From an uncultured Bacteroides sp. (GTDB lineage Bacteria; Bacteroidota; Bacteroidia; Bacteroidales; Bacteroidaceae), in assembly GCA_937890825.1 (NCBI GenBank), contig CALADS010000089.1, positions 108,340 to 172,339 of the forward strand: 64,000 bases of DNA. Reading direction: 5' to 3'. The translations under genes and the position numbers were made by a program. The notes below the pieces were generated by a model. That model had not been told where the DNA came from. It did no database searches and worked only from the letters and a program-made list of their open reading frames with translations. Positions 9,240-17,965 of the stretch are shown one piece after another (the first letter of the stretch is position 1; each line of letters starts with the position of its first letter).

Positions 9240-10085
9240 ATGAAAACACGCAGAAAACCCGAATGGCTGAAAATCAGCATCGCAGCCAATGAACGATATA
9301 CAGAAACCAAACGTATAGTAGAATCCCACTGCCTGCATACCATTTGCAGCAGTGGGCGATGCCCCAATATGGGCGAATGCTGGGGAAAGGGTACCGCTAC
9401 CTTTATGATTGGCGGTGCCATCTGTACCCGCAGTTGCAAATTCTGCAATACGCAGACTGGCAAGCCCCTGCCCCTTGACCCCGAAGAACCCCTACACGTA
9501 GCAGAATCCATCGCTCTGATGAAGCTTTCTCACGCCGTTATCACTTCGGTGGACCGCGACGACCTACCTGATTTAGGAGCATCGCACTGGGTACAAACCA
9601 TCAAAGCCATCCGGCAACTGAACCCTCAGACTACCATCGAGGTACTGATACCCGACTTTCAAGGACGAAAAGACCTGGTGCAGCAAGTCATTGACGCCCG
9701 TCCCAACATTCTTTCCCACAACATGGAGACGGTAAAACGTATCAGCCCGCTGGTGCGCAGTGCAGCCCGCTATGACACCAGTCTGGAAGTGCTTCGACAA
9801 ATTGCCGAAAATGGCATACGTACAAAATCGGGCATCATGGTGGGGCTGGGCGAAACTCCCGACGAAGTGGAAGAACTCATGAACGACCTGAGAAGCGTAG
9901 GTTGTCACATCCTGACCATCGGACAATACCTGCAACCCAGCCACCAGCATTATCCGGTAGCCGAATACGTAACACCAGAACAATTTGCTCAATACAAAGA
10001 AACAGGATTGGCCAAAGGATTTCTTCAAGTAGAAAGTGCGCCTCTGGTGCGTTCTTCCTATCACGCAGAGAAACATATCTGCTGA
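9240..10085 (+). CDS. lipA: Lipoyl synthase
   Basis: A 281-residue radical SAM enzyme that inserts two sulfurs into protein-bound octanoate to make lipoate. The auxiliary cluster cysteines are in CSSGRCPNMGEC near residues 36-47, the radical SAM motif is CTRSCKFCNT near residue 62, and the C-terminal RSSYHAE carries the conserved serine ligand motif. Length is normal. No lipB is visible in the window. It sits directly after the DPP4 gene; the downstream 240 bases hold an inverted repeat that may end the transcript. Confidence 0.97.
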   Translation: MKTRRKPEWLKISIAANERYTETKRIVESHCLHTICSSGRCPNMGECWGKGTATFMIGGAICTRSCKFCNTQTGKPLPLDPEEPLHVAESIALMKLSHAVITSVDRDDLPDLGASHWVQTIKAIRQLNPQTTIEVLIPDFQGRKDLVQQVIDARPNILSHNMETVKRISPLVRSAARYDTSLEVLRQIAENGIRTKSGIMVGLGETPDEVEELMNDLRSVGCHILTIGQYLQPSHQHYPVAEYVTPEQFAQYKETGLAKGFLQVESAPLVRSSYHAEKHIC

Positions 10086-10135
10086 TAAATATCCACCTTA
10101 CAGTCAGCCTGTGCTAACATTAGTCTGCAAAAAAT

Positions 10136-10246
10136 ATGAGACTGAACCTACTTCCTATCTGTTCCAATGAAATAGAGAACTTACAAACTCTAGAACAGAT
10201 AGGAGGTCGTGAAAACGAGGTTCAAAACAGAATGATTACTGAATAA
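10136..10246 (+). CDS. Possible 36-residue ORF, unrecognised
   Basis: ATG at 10136 opens a 36-codon frame ending TAA at 10244-10246, beginning MRLNLLPICSNEIENLQ. I recognise no family, and there is no clear ribosome binding or promoter signal. Most of it overlaps the inverted repeat 10153-10204, so the open frame may be chance within a structured RNA. Confidence 0.15.
   Translation: MRLNLLPICSNEIENLQTLEQIGGRENEVQNRMITE
10153..10204. repeat. 12-bp perfect inverted repeat downstream of lipA
   Basis: TCCTATCTGTTC at 10153-10164 pairs perfectly with GAACAGATAGGA at 10193-10204 across a 28-base loop. No T-run follows, so it is not a standard intrinsic terminator. It lies in the 241-base gap between lipA and the Nudix-like membrane gene. 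Confidence 0.6.
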
Positions 10247-10326
10247 AAAATAAGAAGCACACAAACATTTAAACTACTCATTTGTTATTTATCTAAATAA
10301 AATAACGGTCCTAGAGCAATGCAGCC

Positions 10327-11439
10327 ATGAAGCCAAGCATCTTATCCACCCAATACAACCTATCGCTAGGTTTTGCTCCAGCCATCCTCTCCATGTTGCT
10401 AAGCGAGTGGATACATACCGACATAGCCACATATTTAGGCACTGGAACCGGAATCGGCATCATTGCAATAGAAAAATGGCGAGGAAAATCTCCGCTCACC
10501 TGGATTTTACTGTATTCCACTACAGCCATGCTGATACTGATTTCCCTCTTCACCCTACTCTTCGGAGAATGTTGCCCAGCCAGACTCTTTCCGCTGACTA
10601 TAGAAATCAGTACAATGCTCCCTCCGATTCTGTTACTGCTGAACCGAAAGAAATGGACACAGTATCTTTCACAAGGCCACTCCAAACTACGACAACGTCT
10701 GCTATTAGGAATAGAAGCTTCTATCGCTTCTTCCAAAGTAATTATATTGCTGGGTACACTTCACTTTCTTATCATCTCCGGTTGTATCTTAACGAGCCAC
10801 CCATTAAATGATTCATCGATATGGCTGCTCTATCAGTTCTTACCTCCCATATTCTACATTACAGCCATTATACTGAACCAAATAGGCATACGCTATTTCA
10901 ACCAATTCATTCTGAAAACCACCTATCTACCCATAGTCAACGAACAAGGAGATGTTATAGGTAAAACCAATACATGGAAACTTCCAAACAGCAAAGAGAT
11001 TATTCTACTTCCCGTAATACGCATAGCCATTGTGGCTCAAGGTATGCTCTATCTAAGACAACGCCCTACATTAGACCAACTATCACCCGACAAACTTGAT
11101 CTACCCATTGAAGGATATCTTTTGTTTGGGGAATCCTTAGAAGAAGGGGTGAAACGATTAATAAAACAAAGCATGCCCCACATTTCTGCTCATAACATCT
11201 ACTTCAGTCTGAAGCACCCCTTCATAGAAGAAGGCGCCCGACAACTGATTTATCTATTTCTGATAGATATAGAAAATGCATCCTTCCTAGAAGTTGAACG
11301 GCACAAATCCGGAAAGTTTTGGACTTTAAGCCAACTTGACCATAACTTAAAACAACATTTATTCAGCAGATGCTTTGAGTATGAATACGAATGTCTGAAA
11401 GAGGTTATTTATACAAGAGAAAAATACAAGGAATCTTAG
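10327..11439 (+). CDS. Membrane protein with degenerate C-terminal Nudix-like domain
   Basis: A 370-residue protein. Residues about 10-200 contain several hydrophobic helices (for example SLGFAPAILSMLLSEW, TWILLYSTTAMLILISLFTL, and IILLGTLHFLIISGCILT), so the N-terminal half is membrane-embedded. Residues about 205-360 look like a Nudix fold: LPIVNEQGDVIGK, then RIAIVAQGMLYLRQRP, then PIEGYLLFGESLEEGVKRLI. The last segment aligns with the Nudix box, but the catalytic REUxEE glutamates are replaced by KRLIKQ, so hydrolase activity is doubtful and a sensing or binding role is more likely. Its 3' end overlaps the convergent methylase gene by 35 bases. Family name unknown to me. Confidence 0.6.
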   Translation: MKPSILSTQYNLSLGFAPAILSMLLSEWIHTDIATYLGTGTGIGIIAIEKWRGKSPLTWILLYSTTAMLILISLFTLLFGECCPARLFPLTIEISTMLPPILLLLNRKKWTQYLSQGHSKLRQRLLLGIEASIASSKVIILLGTLHFLIISGCILTSHPLNDSSIWLLYQFLPPIFYITAIILNQIGIRYFNQFILKTTYLPIVNEQGDVIGKTNTWKLPNSKEIILLPVIRIAIVAQGMLYLRQRPTLDQLSPDKLDLPIEGYLLFGESLEEGVKRLIKQSMPHISAHNIYFSLKHPFIEEGARQLIYLFLIDIENASFLEVERHKSGKFWTLSQLDHNLKQHLFSRCFEYEYECLKEVIYTREKYKES

Positions 11440-12112
11440 ACAAATCGGGTATGGATAGTTTCCGCCATTCCGCTACTGTACGAGTCTTTATATATTCACC
11501 CTCACAAGTAATATTGGCTGCTATACACAATTTGGTCTGCGGGCGGCAATGCTGCAAGACATCCTCTATCATTTTCTGATTGCGGTAAGGCGTTTCGATA
11601 AACAATTGCGTCTGATGTTCATTATAAATATGCTGTTCCAACTGTTTTAGTTTTTTGCCTCGCTCACTGGCTTCTATCGGCAGATAACCATGAAAAGCAA
11701 AACTCTGCCCATTAAATCCAGAAGCCATCACTGACAGAATAATAGACGATGGCCCTACCAAAGGTACCACGCGGAGATTTTTACGCTGAGCAATGGCTAC
11801 TACATCAGCTCCCGGATCGGCCACAGCAGGACAGCCAGCTTCGGAAATCACCCCCATAGATAACCCCTGCTGCAAAGGTTTCAAATATCCAGAGATAGCT
11901 TCGGGCGAAGTATGTTTATTCAACGGATAAAATGTAAGTGAATCAATATCTATTTCCTTGTCCACCTTTTTTAAAAAACGGCGGGCCGAACGAATATCCT
12001 CTACTATAAAATGATGAATTTGTAGAATAACCTCCTTATTGTAAGAAGGCAATACATGGGCTACAGGAGTATCACCCAAAGTAACTGGTAATAAATAAAG
12101 TGCTGGTTCCAA
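11405..12112 (-). CDS. RsmI-like SAM-dependent methyltransferase
   Basis: A tetrapyrrole-methylase-fold protein related to RsmI, the enzyme that 2'-O-methylates C1402 of 16S rRNA. Typical pieces are LYLLPVTLGDTP at the N-terminus, HFIVEDIRSARRFLKK, SEAGCPAVADPGADVV, and LVGPSSIILSVMASGFNG. The frame is open back to an ATG at 12181, but the family normally begins at about ALYLLPVTLGD, so I choose the TTG at 12112, giving 235 residues; the longer form would add 23 residues with no family resemblance. It is shorter than classical RsmI, and the Bacteroidales group may have a different exact target. It follows fabI on the same strand. Confidence 0.82.
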   Translation of the reverse strand: MEPALYLLPVTLGDTPVAHVLPSYNKEVILQIHHFIVEDIRSARRFLKKVDKEIDIDSLTFYPLNKHTSPEAISGYLKPLQQGLSMGVISEAGCPAVADPGADVVAIAQRKNLRVVPLVGPSSIILSVMASGFNGQSFAFHGYLPIEASERGKKLKQLEQHIYNEHQTQLFIETPYRNQKMIEDVLQHCRPQTKLCIAANITCEGEYIKTRTVAEWRKLSIPDLSKIPCIFLLYK

Positions 12113-12210
12113 GGAGAGAGTAAATGTTAGATGTGTAGATATAAAAAAAGATTTATGAGGAAGATTCAATCCGTGAATCATTCCATCATAAATCTTATTG
12201 TTTTTACAAA

Positions 12211-13068
12211 TTATCCGTAGATAATATTGCCATTCTCGTCTTTATATTCATCAAGACCTTTTTCATAAGTAGCCATAGCACGCAAACTCATACCCACACT
12301 GGAGAACCCACCATCGTGGAAGAGGTTTTGCATGGTCACTTTGCGCGTCAGGTCAGAGAACATCACAATACAATAATCAGCACACTCATCTGCCGAAGCA
12401 TTGCCAAGTGGTGACATGCGGTTGGCAAAGTCGAACAATTTATCCATACCCTTCACGCCTGCACCTGCAGTAGTCATGGTAGGCGACTGTGAAATTGTGT
12501 TGACACGTACGTGATGTTCACGACCGTATATGTAACCAAAACTACGTGCAATAGACTCCAGTAAAGCCTTAGCATCTGCCATATCATTATAGCCATAGAA
12601 TGTACGCTGCGCAGCTACATAGCTCAATGCCAAGATAGAACCATATTCAGCAATGGCATCCAATTTCTTGGCAGCTTGAATCATTTTATGGAACGAAACG
12701 GCAGAAATATCCAATGTCTTGTTCAACATATCATAATCCAAATCATCATAAGTACGTTTCTTACGCACATTGGGAGACATACCTATAGAATGAAGCACAA
12801 AGTCAATCTTACCTCCCAACACTTCCATAGAGCGTTGGAACACATTTTCCAAATCAGCTACGCTGGTAGCATCTGCAGGAATCACCTCGCAGTTCAGTTT
12901 TTCTGCCAAGGCAGAAACTTCTCCCATGCGCACGGCTACCGGAGTATTGGACAAAGTAATAACTGCTCCTTCTTCTACAGCCTTTTCTGCGACTTTCCAG
13001 GCAATAGACTGCTCATTCAGAGCACCGAAAATAATGCCTCTTTTTCCTTTCAACAAATTATAACTCAT
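12211..13068 (-). CDS. fabI: Enoyl-ACP reductase
   Basis: A 285-residue short-chain dehydrogenase of the FabI type, which reduces trans-2-enoyl-ACP with NAD(P)H in the last step of each fatty acid elongation cycle. The start at 13068 (MSYNLLKGKRGIIFGALNEQ) gives the normal FabI N-terminus; a longer open frame to 13191 adds 41 residues that run through the promoter. The family glycine-rich segment is GIIFGALNEQSIAW, and the active site is the YxxxxxxK form YNDMADAK near residue 195, with a second tyrosine just before it. It is probably read together with the methylase gene downstream. Confidence 0.96.
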   Translation of the reverse strand: MSYNLLKGKRGIIFGALNEQSIAWKVAEKAVEEGAVITLSNTPVAVRMGEVSALAEKLNCEVIPADATSVADLENVFQRSMEVLGGKIDFVLHSIGMSPNVRKKRTYDDLDYDMLNKTLDISAVSFHKMIQAAKKLDAIAEYGSILALSYVAAQRTFYGYNDMADAKALLESIARSFGYIYGREHHVRVNTISQSPTMTTAGAGVKGMDKLFDFANRMSPLGNASADECADYCIVMFSDLTRKVTMQNLFHDGGFSSVGMSLRAMATYEKGLDEYKDENGNIIYG

Positions 13069-13093
13069 ATTTCTAATAATTGAATTTGCGGGG

Positions 13094-13101
13094 CAAAGAT
13101 A
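13094..13101 (-). promoter_or_regulatory. fabI: -7 element for fabI
   Basis: Minus-strand TATCTTTG is an exact TAnnTTTG match 25 bases upstream of the chosen fabI start, which supports that start over the longer frame. No -33 TTG at the usual spacing. Confidence 0.55.
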
Positions 13102-13190
13102 GGAAGTTTTCTGCATAAAAAGGGCGAAAGTGTGCAATAATGTAGGAGAAATATCAAAAAATGCATATAAACTATCAAAAACTACACACA

Positions 13191-13216
13191 CCTAAAGGGG
13201 GTTTAGGGTACATTTG
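13191..13216 (+). promoter_or_regulatory. Small inverted repeat and second TAnnTTTG box
   Basis: CCTAAA at 13191-13196 and TTTAGG at 13202-13207 flank five G, and an exact -7 match TACATTTG follows at 13209-13216. It may be a distal promoter of the GH28 operon. Function is inferred from the motif only. Confidence 0.3.
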
Positions 13217-13263
13217 CAACAGTAATTAAGAGGTTTTTTCATAATATTAATTTAAGGTTAGAA

Positions 13264-13283
13264 TTAGGTTAACATGAACCTAA
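13264..13283 (+). promoter_or_regulatory. Candidate operator: TTAGGTT-N6-AACCTAA
   Basis: A perfect 7-bp dyad, TTAGGTT at 13264-13270 and AACCTAA at 13277-13283, sits just upstream of the -7 box at 13289 where a -33 element would normally be, and no TTG is present there. This arrangement suggests a regulator-dependent promoter for the pectin genes. Confidence 0.45.
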
Positions 13284-13288
13284 GTTAT

Positions 13289-13320
13289 TATTTTTGCGGA
13301 TAGCTCGGGAGAGTTATCCG
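13289..13320 (+). promoter_or_regulatory. GH28 operon -7 box and adjoining hairpin
   Basis: TATTTTTG at 13289-13296 is an exact TAnnTTTG match. It is followed at once by CGGATAGCTC (13297-13306) and GAGTTATCCG (13311-13320), a 10-bp stem with one G-U pair and a GGGA (GNRA-type) loop. The transcript would start within or just before the hairpin, about 80-100 bases ahead of the GH28 start codon. Confidence 0.45.
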
Positions 13321-13401
13321 TAAAAGAATAACCTGAAACTTGAAAAACAGACTCTGGCATTACATTATAATAAATGATAACCCAATTAATAACATATATA
13401 A

Positions 13402-14967
13402 ATGAAAAAAATTATAAACTCACTTTCTGCAGGAATCCTGATACTGCTAATTACTGCTTGTACCAACCCGTGTACCCATTCGGGAAACAGTTTACAAATG
13501 CACGATAGTATCTATGCCGATGTACCGTTCAAAATGCCGCGTGTAGAGCAGCCAGCATTCCCCGATCGTACAGTAAACATCACTCAGTACGGAGCCAAAG
13601 GAGATGGAATTACACTGAATACAGAAGCTATCAACCAGGCCATCCGAAATATACATGAACAAGGTGGAGGTAAGGTAGTTATCCCTAATGGAGTCTGGCT
13701 TACTGGCCCCATTGAGTTACTGAGCAACGTAAATCTTTATACAGAGCAGAATGCTTTGGTACTCTTTACCGACGATTTCAATGCCTATCCTATCATCGAA
13801 ACTTCGTTTGAAGGATTGGATACCCGTCGCTGCCAATCTCCTATTTTCGCCCGCCATGCAGAAAATATAGCCATCACCGGCCAGGGAACTTTCGACGGCT
13901 CTGGCGATAGCTGGCGCCCGGTAAAGAAAGGTAAAATGACAGCTTCACAATGGAACAGACTGGTAAAACAAGGCGGAATTGTAGAAAATGACATCTGGTA
14001 TCCCACTGAAGGATCGTTGAAAGGAGCCAAAGCTTGCAAAGATTTCAATAACCCTGAAGGCATAGAAACCGATGAAGAATGGAACGCTATTCGTCCTTGG
14101 TTACGTCCCGTACTTTTAAATATAGTGAAAAGCAAAAAGATACTGTTAGAAGGGGTTACATTCAAGAATTCTCCCAGCTGGTGCCTGCATCCGCTGTCGT
14201 GCGAACACATCACCATCAATAATGTAAAAGTGTTTAATCCCTGGTATTCACAGAATGGAGATGCACTCGATTTGGAATCTTGCAACAATGCATTGATTAT
14301 CAACAACATTTTCGATGCTGGCGATGACGCCATCTGCATAAAGTCCGGTAAAGACGAAGACGGACGCCGCAGAGGTGAGCCCTGCCAAAATGTAATTGTG
14401 AAAAACAACAAAGTTTTGCATGGACATGGAGGATTCGTAGTAGGTAGTGAAATGTCGGGAGGTGTGAAAAATATCTTTGTAAGCGACTGTACTTTTATGG
14501 GAACCGACGTAGGCCTGCGCTTCAAAAGTACCCGTGGCCGTGGAGGCGTAGTAGAAAACATCTACATTCATAACATCAACATGATAGATATTCCTCATGA
14601 ACCGTTGCTATTCGACTTATTCTATGGGGGAAAAGGAGCTGGTGAAGAAACTGAAGAAGAATTGGCCGGACGAATGAAAGCAGATATTCCACCTGTAACA
14701 GAGAAAACTCCTGCATTCCGCAATATCCATATATCCAACATAGTATGTAAAGGTTCTGGAAGAGCTATGTTCTTCAACGGACTTCCTGAAATGCCCATTG
14801 AGAATATAAGCGTAAAAGATGTGGTTATTAGCGATGCTCAACAGGGTATAGTTATCCGTCAGGCTAAAAATGTAGTACTGGAAAACGTAGACATTCAGAC
14901 ACCTGGCCAAAAAATAACCGTAAAACAAGTGGAAAACGTAACTATAAACGGTGAAATATTCAAATGA
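13402..14967 (+). CDS. GH28 polygalacturonase-family lipoprotein
   Basis: A 521-residue right-handed beta-helix enzyme of glycoside hydrolase family 28, which hydrolyses alpha-1,4-galacturonosyl bonds in pectin. A lipoprotein signal peptide ends at the lipobox LITAC (Cys about 20). The mature protein starts the fold with VNITQYGAKGDGITLNTEAI. The catalytic motif set is present: NGDALDLESC with its aspartate near 295, GDDAICIKSGKDEDG with the aspartate pair near 313, and GHGGFVVGSEMSGG with histidine near 347. The stop overlaps the next start by 4 bases (ATGA), so GH28, DUF4861 and GH43 genes form one operon. Likely anchored in the outer membrane or periplasm. Exo versus endo action cannot be decided. 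Confidence 0.93.
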   Translation: MKKIINSLSAGILILLITACTNPCTHSGNSLQMHDSIYADVPFKMPRVEQPAFPDRTVNITQYGAKGDGITLNTEAINQAIRNIHEQGGGKVVIPNGVWLTGPIELLSNVNLYTEQNALVLFTDDFNAYPIIETSFEGLDTRRCQSPIFARHAENIAITGQGTFDGSGDSWRPVKKGKMTASQWNRLVKQGGIVENDIWYPTEGSLKGAKACKDFNNPEGIETDEEWNAIRPWLRPVLLNIVKSKKILLEGVTFKNSPSWCLHPLSCEHITINNVKVFNPWYSQNGDALDLESCNNALIINNIFDAGDDAICIKSGKDEDGRRRGEPCQNVIVKNNKVLHGHGGFVVGSEMSGGVKNIFVSDCTFMGTDVGLRFKSTRGRGGVVENIYIHNINMIDIPHEPLLFDLFYGGKGAGEETEEELAGRMKADIPPVTEKTPAFRNIHISNIVCKGSGRAMFFNGLPEMPIENISVKDVVISDAQQGIVIRQAKNVVLENVDIQTPGQKITVKQVENVTINGEIFK

Positions 14968-16190
14968 AAAAAGCATTAACTCTAGCATTGACTACAATGT
15001 TTTATACCGTCCTCTCTGCCCAAACGGGCAGAGGTTGGACGGTTGAATTATACAATGACCTGAACAAGGAACTGGCAGATGCGCCCATAGTTATCAATCT
15101 TCATCAACTAAAGCCAGGCTTTCGAGTTCGCTCTGCCGTGGTAATGGACGGGCAGAAAGAAATTCCTTCCCAATTAGACGATCTCAATGGGGATTTGAAA
15201 GCAGATGAACTGGCTTTTGTTATCCCTATATCAGCCAAAAGTAAAAAAACACTTGACATAACTCTTTCATCTGAAACAACTGACAAACAATATCCTGCCA
15301 GAGTATTTGGACAACTGCTAGCCCGAGAACCCCTCAAACAGAAGCATGCACCTGTACAGTCGATAACTGTTCCAGGAACGACCAACTTCTACAGCATGGT
15401 ACACGGACATGGTCCAATGTTTGAATCCGAATTGGTAGGATACCGCATTTACTTCAACGAAAAACAAACCATTGACCCTTATGGAAAATTCCAAAAAAGA
15501 TTGGAATTAAAAGAGACCCAGTTCTACCCAACAAACAAACAACGGAAAGAAGGCTACGGTGATGATGTATTACTAGTAGGAAACAGTTGTGGCATCGGAG
15601 CTTTAAAAGGATGGGATGGCACCAAAGCCACACACATAGAACCAATAGCTTACCGTACGGAACGACTTTTAGCAACAGGTCCCATCAGAACGGTGGCAGA
15701 AGTAGAAGTAAAAGGATGGCAATATCAAGGCAGGGAACTGACCATGAAGCACCGATACATATTGTATGCAGGACATCGCGATCTACGCATTGAGACATCT
15801 TTCGATGAAACGCTGCACAATGAAGTGTTATGCACAGGTGTTATGAAAGTGAAAGGAAATGAAACTCTGTCTTATTATGACCATAAAGGTCTGGTAGGCA
15901 GCTGGGGACGCTACTGGCCTGTAAATGACACCATCAACTATCCCAAAGAGACCATCGGTATAGGTACCTACATCCCTACAAATCTTGTAAAGGGCGAAGT
16001 AGAAGATTCGGATAATTACCTGTACCTCATAGGAAACAAAGGAAAAAAGGAGTTCGTTCACTACACCACCTTTACCTCACGGAAAGAAACCTTCGGCTAC
16101 CCCACCTCAGAGGATTGGTTCCAGTATCTGCAAAGTTGGAAAGAAGAGTTGGAACATCCTGTGAAAATGCGCATTAAAAGAAAAAAATAA
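14964..16190 (+). CDS. DUF4861 secreted protein of pectin loci
   Basis: A 408-residue protein with a signal peptide (about 20 residues ending VLSAQ) and a single large domain beginning WTVELYNDLNKELADAPIVI, which I recognise as DUF4861. Conserved-looking blocks are AVVMDGQKEIPSQLDDLNGD, ELAFVIPISAKSKKTLDI, MVHGHGPMFESELVGYRIYF and DDVLLVGNSCGIGALKGWDG. The many acidic and aromatic residues fit a beta-rich carbohydrate-active protein. Members occur beside GH28, GH105 and GH43 genes in pectin loci; the reaction is not established to my knowledge. Translationally coupled to GH28 by the ATGA overlap. Confidence 0.75.
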   Translation: MKKALTLALTTMFYTVLSAQTGRGWTVELYNDLNKELADAPIVINLHQLKPGFRVRSAVVMDGQKEIPSQLDDLNGDLKADELAFVIPISAKSKKTLDITLSSETTDKQYPARVFGQLLAREPLKQKHAPVQSITVPGTTNFYSMVHGHGPMFESELVGYRIYFNEKQTIDPYGKFQKRLELKETQFYPTNKQRKEGYGDDVLLVGNSCGIGALKGWDGTKATHIEPIAYRTERLLATGPIRTVAEVEVKGWQYQGRELTMKHRYILYAGHRDLRIETSFDETLHNEVLCTGVMKVKGNETLSYYDHKGLVGSWGRYWPVNDTINYPKETIGIGTYIPTNLVKGEVEDSDNYLYLIGNKGKKEFVHYTTFTSRKETFGYPTSEDWFQYLQSWKEELEHPVKMRIKRKK

Positions 16191-16206
16191 TGGCTATACA
16201 AAGATA

Positions 16207-17892
16207 ATGGCTATGAACCTTAAACAACTCATATTGACCGGAGCTGTCATTATAGTTCAATCTGCAACAGCACAAGTAACACCATACGTCTCAGAGGTTT
16301 GGTCACCAGACTTAAAAAACGGCACATATAAGAATCCGGTACTTTATGCTGATTATTCTGATCCTGATGTTTGCAGGGTAGGTGATGACTTCTATCTTAC
16401 ATCATCTAGTTTCGGTTGTTTACCAGGCCTGCAGATTCTCCACTCCAAGGATTTGGTAAACTGGAGTATAATAGGCGCAGCTATACCTTATGCATTACCC
16501 CCACTAGAGGAGCCTGAACGCCCAGAACATGGCAACCGCGTATGGGCACCGGCTATTCGCCATCACAACGGTCTATTCTATATCTTTTGGGGAGACCCCG
16601 ACCAAGGAGCTTTTATGGTAAAAGCTCCGAATCCAACGGGACCTTGGAGTAAGCCCCTATTGGTAAAACCGGGTAAAGGCATCATAGATACCTGTCCGTT
16701 TTGGGATGACGACGGCAGAGTCTATATGGTTCATGCATATGCAGGAAGCAGAGCCGGACTAAAAAGTGTGATTTCGATTTGTGAACTGAGCGCCGACGCA
16801 AGTCATTCAGTCAGTCCGTCGCGAATTATTTTCGATGGGCACGAGGCTCACCAAACTTGTGAGGGTCCGAAACTCTATAAAAGAGAAGGTTATTATTACA
16901 TCTTTCATCCGGCTGGAGGCGTTCCAACCGGGTGGCAGGTAGTGCTTCGCTCAAAAAATATCTATGGTCCTTACGAATGGAAAACAGTATTGGCACAAGG
17001 TAACACTCCGGTTAATGGCCCTCATCAAGGGGCTTGGGTAGACACAGCTGAGGGGGAAGACTGGTTTTTACATTTTCAAGATGTAGGAGCATACGGACGA
17101 TTGGTACACTTGCAACCGATGAAATGGGTGGATGGATGGCCTGTAATAGGTAAAGATGTAGACGGAGATGGATGTGGAGAACCTGTGCTTACTTATAGAA
17201 AGCCAAAGATGTCTCATAACTATCCTATATGCAACCCACAAGAAAGCGATGAATTTAACAGATTTACGCTCTCGCCACAGTGGCAGTGGCATGCCAATAT
17301 CAATGAAAAATGGGCCTATTATGCCGGAGATAAAGGTGTGGTCAGACTGTACTCATACCCTGTAGTTAAAGACTACGTCAATCTATGGAATGTGGCTAAT
17401 TTACTGCTGCAGAAGACTCCTGCACCTCATTTCACAGCTACCATGAAATTGACTTTCCATCCCATTGAAAAATATAAAGGTGAACGTACCGGACTGATAG
17501 TAATGGGGCGCGACTATGCAGGATTAATACTGGAAAATACCAATCGAGGGCTGGTTCTGTCGCAAATCTGCTGTCATCAGGCTGACAAAGGAAAACCGGA
17601 ACAAGTCAATGATAGCATATTTCTGAAAAATCATACAATATATCTGAAAGTTAGATTCAAAGACAGTGGCGAAAAAATCGATGAAAGTGAAGGCGGTCAT
17701 GACCAACTTATCTTATGTGACTTCAGCTATAGCCTGGACGGCAAGCAATTCTTATCGTTAGGAAATACTTTTCAAGCTCGTGAAGGCAAATGGATAGGCA
17801 CAAAGGTAGGTACCTTTTGTACACGGCCGCATATACAAACCAATGATGGAGGTTGGGTAGATATAGATTGGTTCCGCATCAGCAAGAAATAG
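16207..17892 (+). CDS. GH43 glycoside hydrolase with C-terminal beta-sandwich
   Basis: A 561-residue secreted enzyme with a signal peptide ending near SATAQ. Residues about 35-330 form the five-bladed GH43 propeller: catalytic base aspartate in YADYSDPDVCRVGDDFYLTS, pKa-modulating aspartate in DTCPFWDDDGRVYMVHAY, and acid glutamate in HQTCEGPKLYKREGYYYI. Residues about 350-560 are the C-terminal beta-sandwich typical of xylosidase/arabinofuranosidase-type members (DEFNRFTLSPQWQWHANIN onwards). In a pectin locus the likely target is an arabinose or galactose side chain. Subfamily not assigned. The ATG at 16207 is followed by a second at 16213 that is equally possible. Confidence 0.92.
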   Translation: MAMNLKQLILTGAVIIVQSATAQVTPYVSEVWSPDLKNGTYKNPVLYADYSDPDVCRVGDDFYLTSSSFGCLPGLQILHSKDLVNWSIIGAAIPYALPPLEEPERPEHGNRVWAPAIRHHNGLFYIFWGDPDQGAFMVKAPNPTGPWSKPLLVKPGKGIIDTCPFWDDDGRVYMVHAYAGSRAGLKSVISICELSADASHSVSPSRIIFDGHEAHQTCEGPKLYKREGYYYIFHPAGGVPTGWQVVLRSKNIYGPYEWKTVLAQGNTPVNGPHQGAWVDTAEGEDWFLHFQDVGAYGRLVHLQPMKWVDGWPVIGKDVDGDGCGEPVLTYRKPKMSHNYPICNPQESDEFNRFTLSPQWQWHANINEKWAYYAGDKGVVRLYSYPVVKDYVNLWNVANLLLQKTPAPHFTATMKLTFHPIEKYKGERTGLIVMGRDYAGLILENTNRGLVLSQICCHQADKGKPEQVNDSIFLKNHTIYLKVRFKDSGEKIDESEGGHDQLILCDFSYSLDGKQFLSLGNTFQAREGKWIGTKVGTFCTRPHIQTNDGGWVDIDWFRISKK

Positions 17893-17931
17893 ATATTCCT
17901 CCTTCCAAAGTCACTGTTCGCCTAAAATAAC

Positions 17932-17939
17932 TAACTTTG
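17932..17939 (+). promoter_or_regulatory. -7 element for the HAD phosphatase gene
   Basis: TAACTTTG is an exact TAnnTTTG match 26 bases before the ATG at 17966, suggesting that this gene has its own promoter and is not simply a member of the pectin operon. Confidence 0.5.
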
Positions 17940-17965
17940 CACTACATAATATAAACCATAATGGA

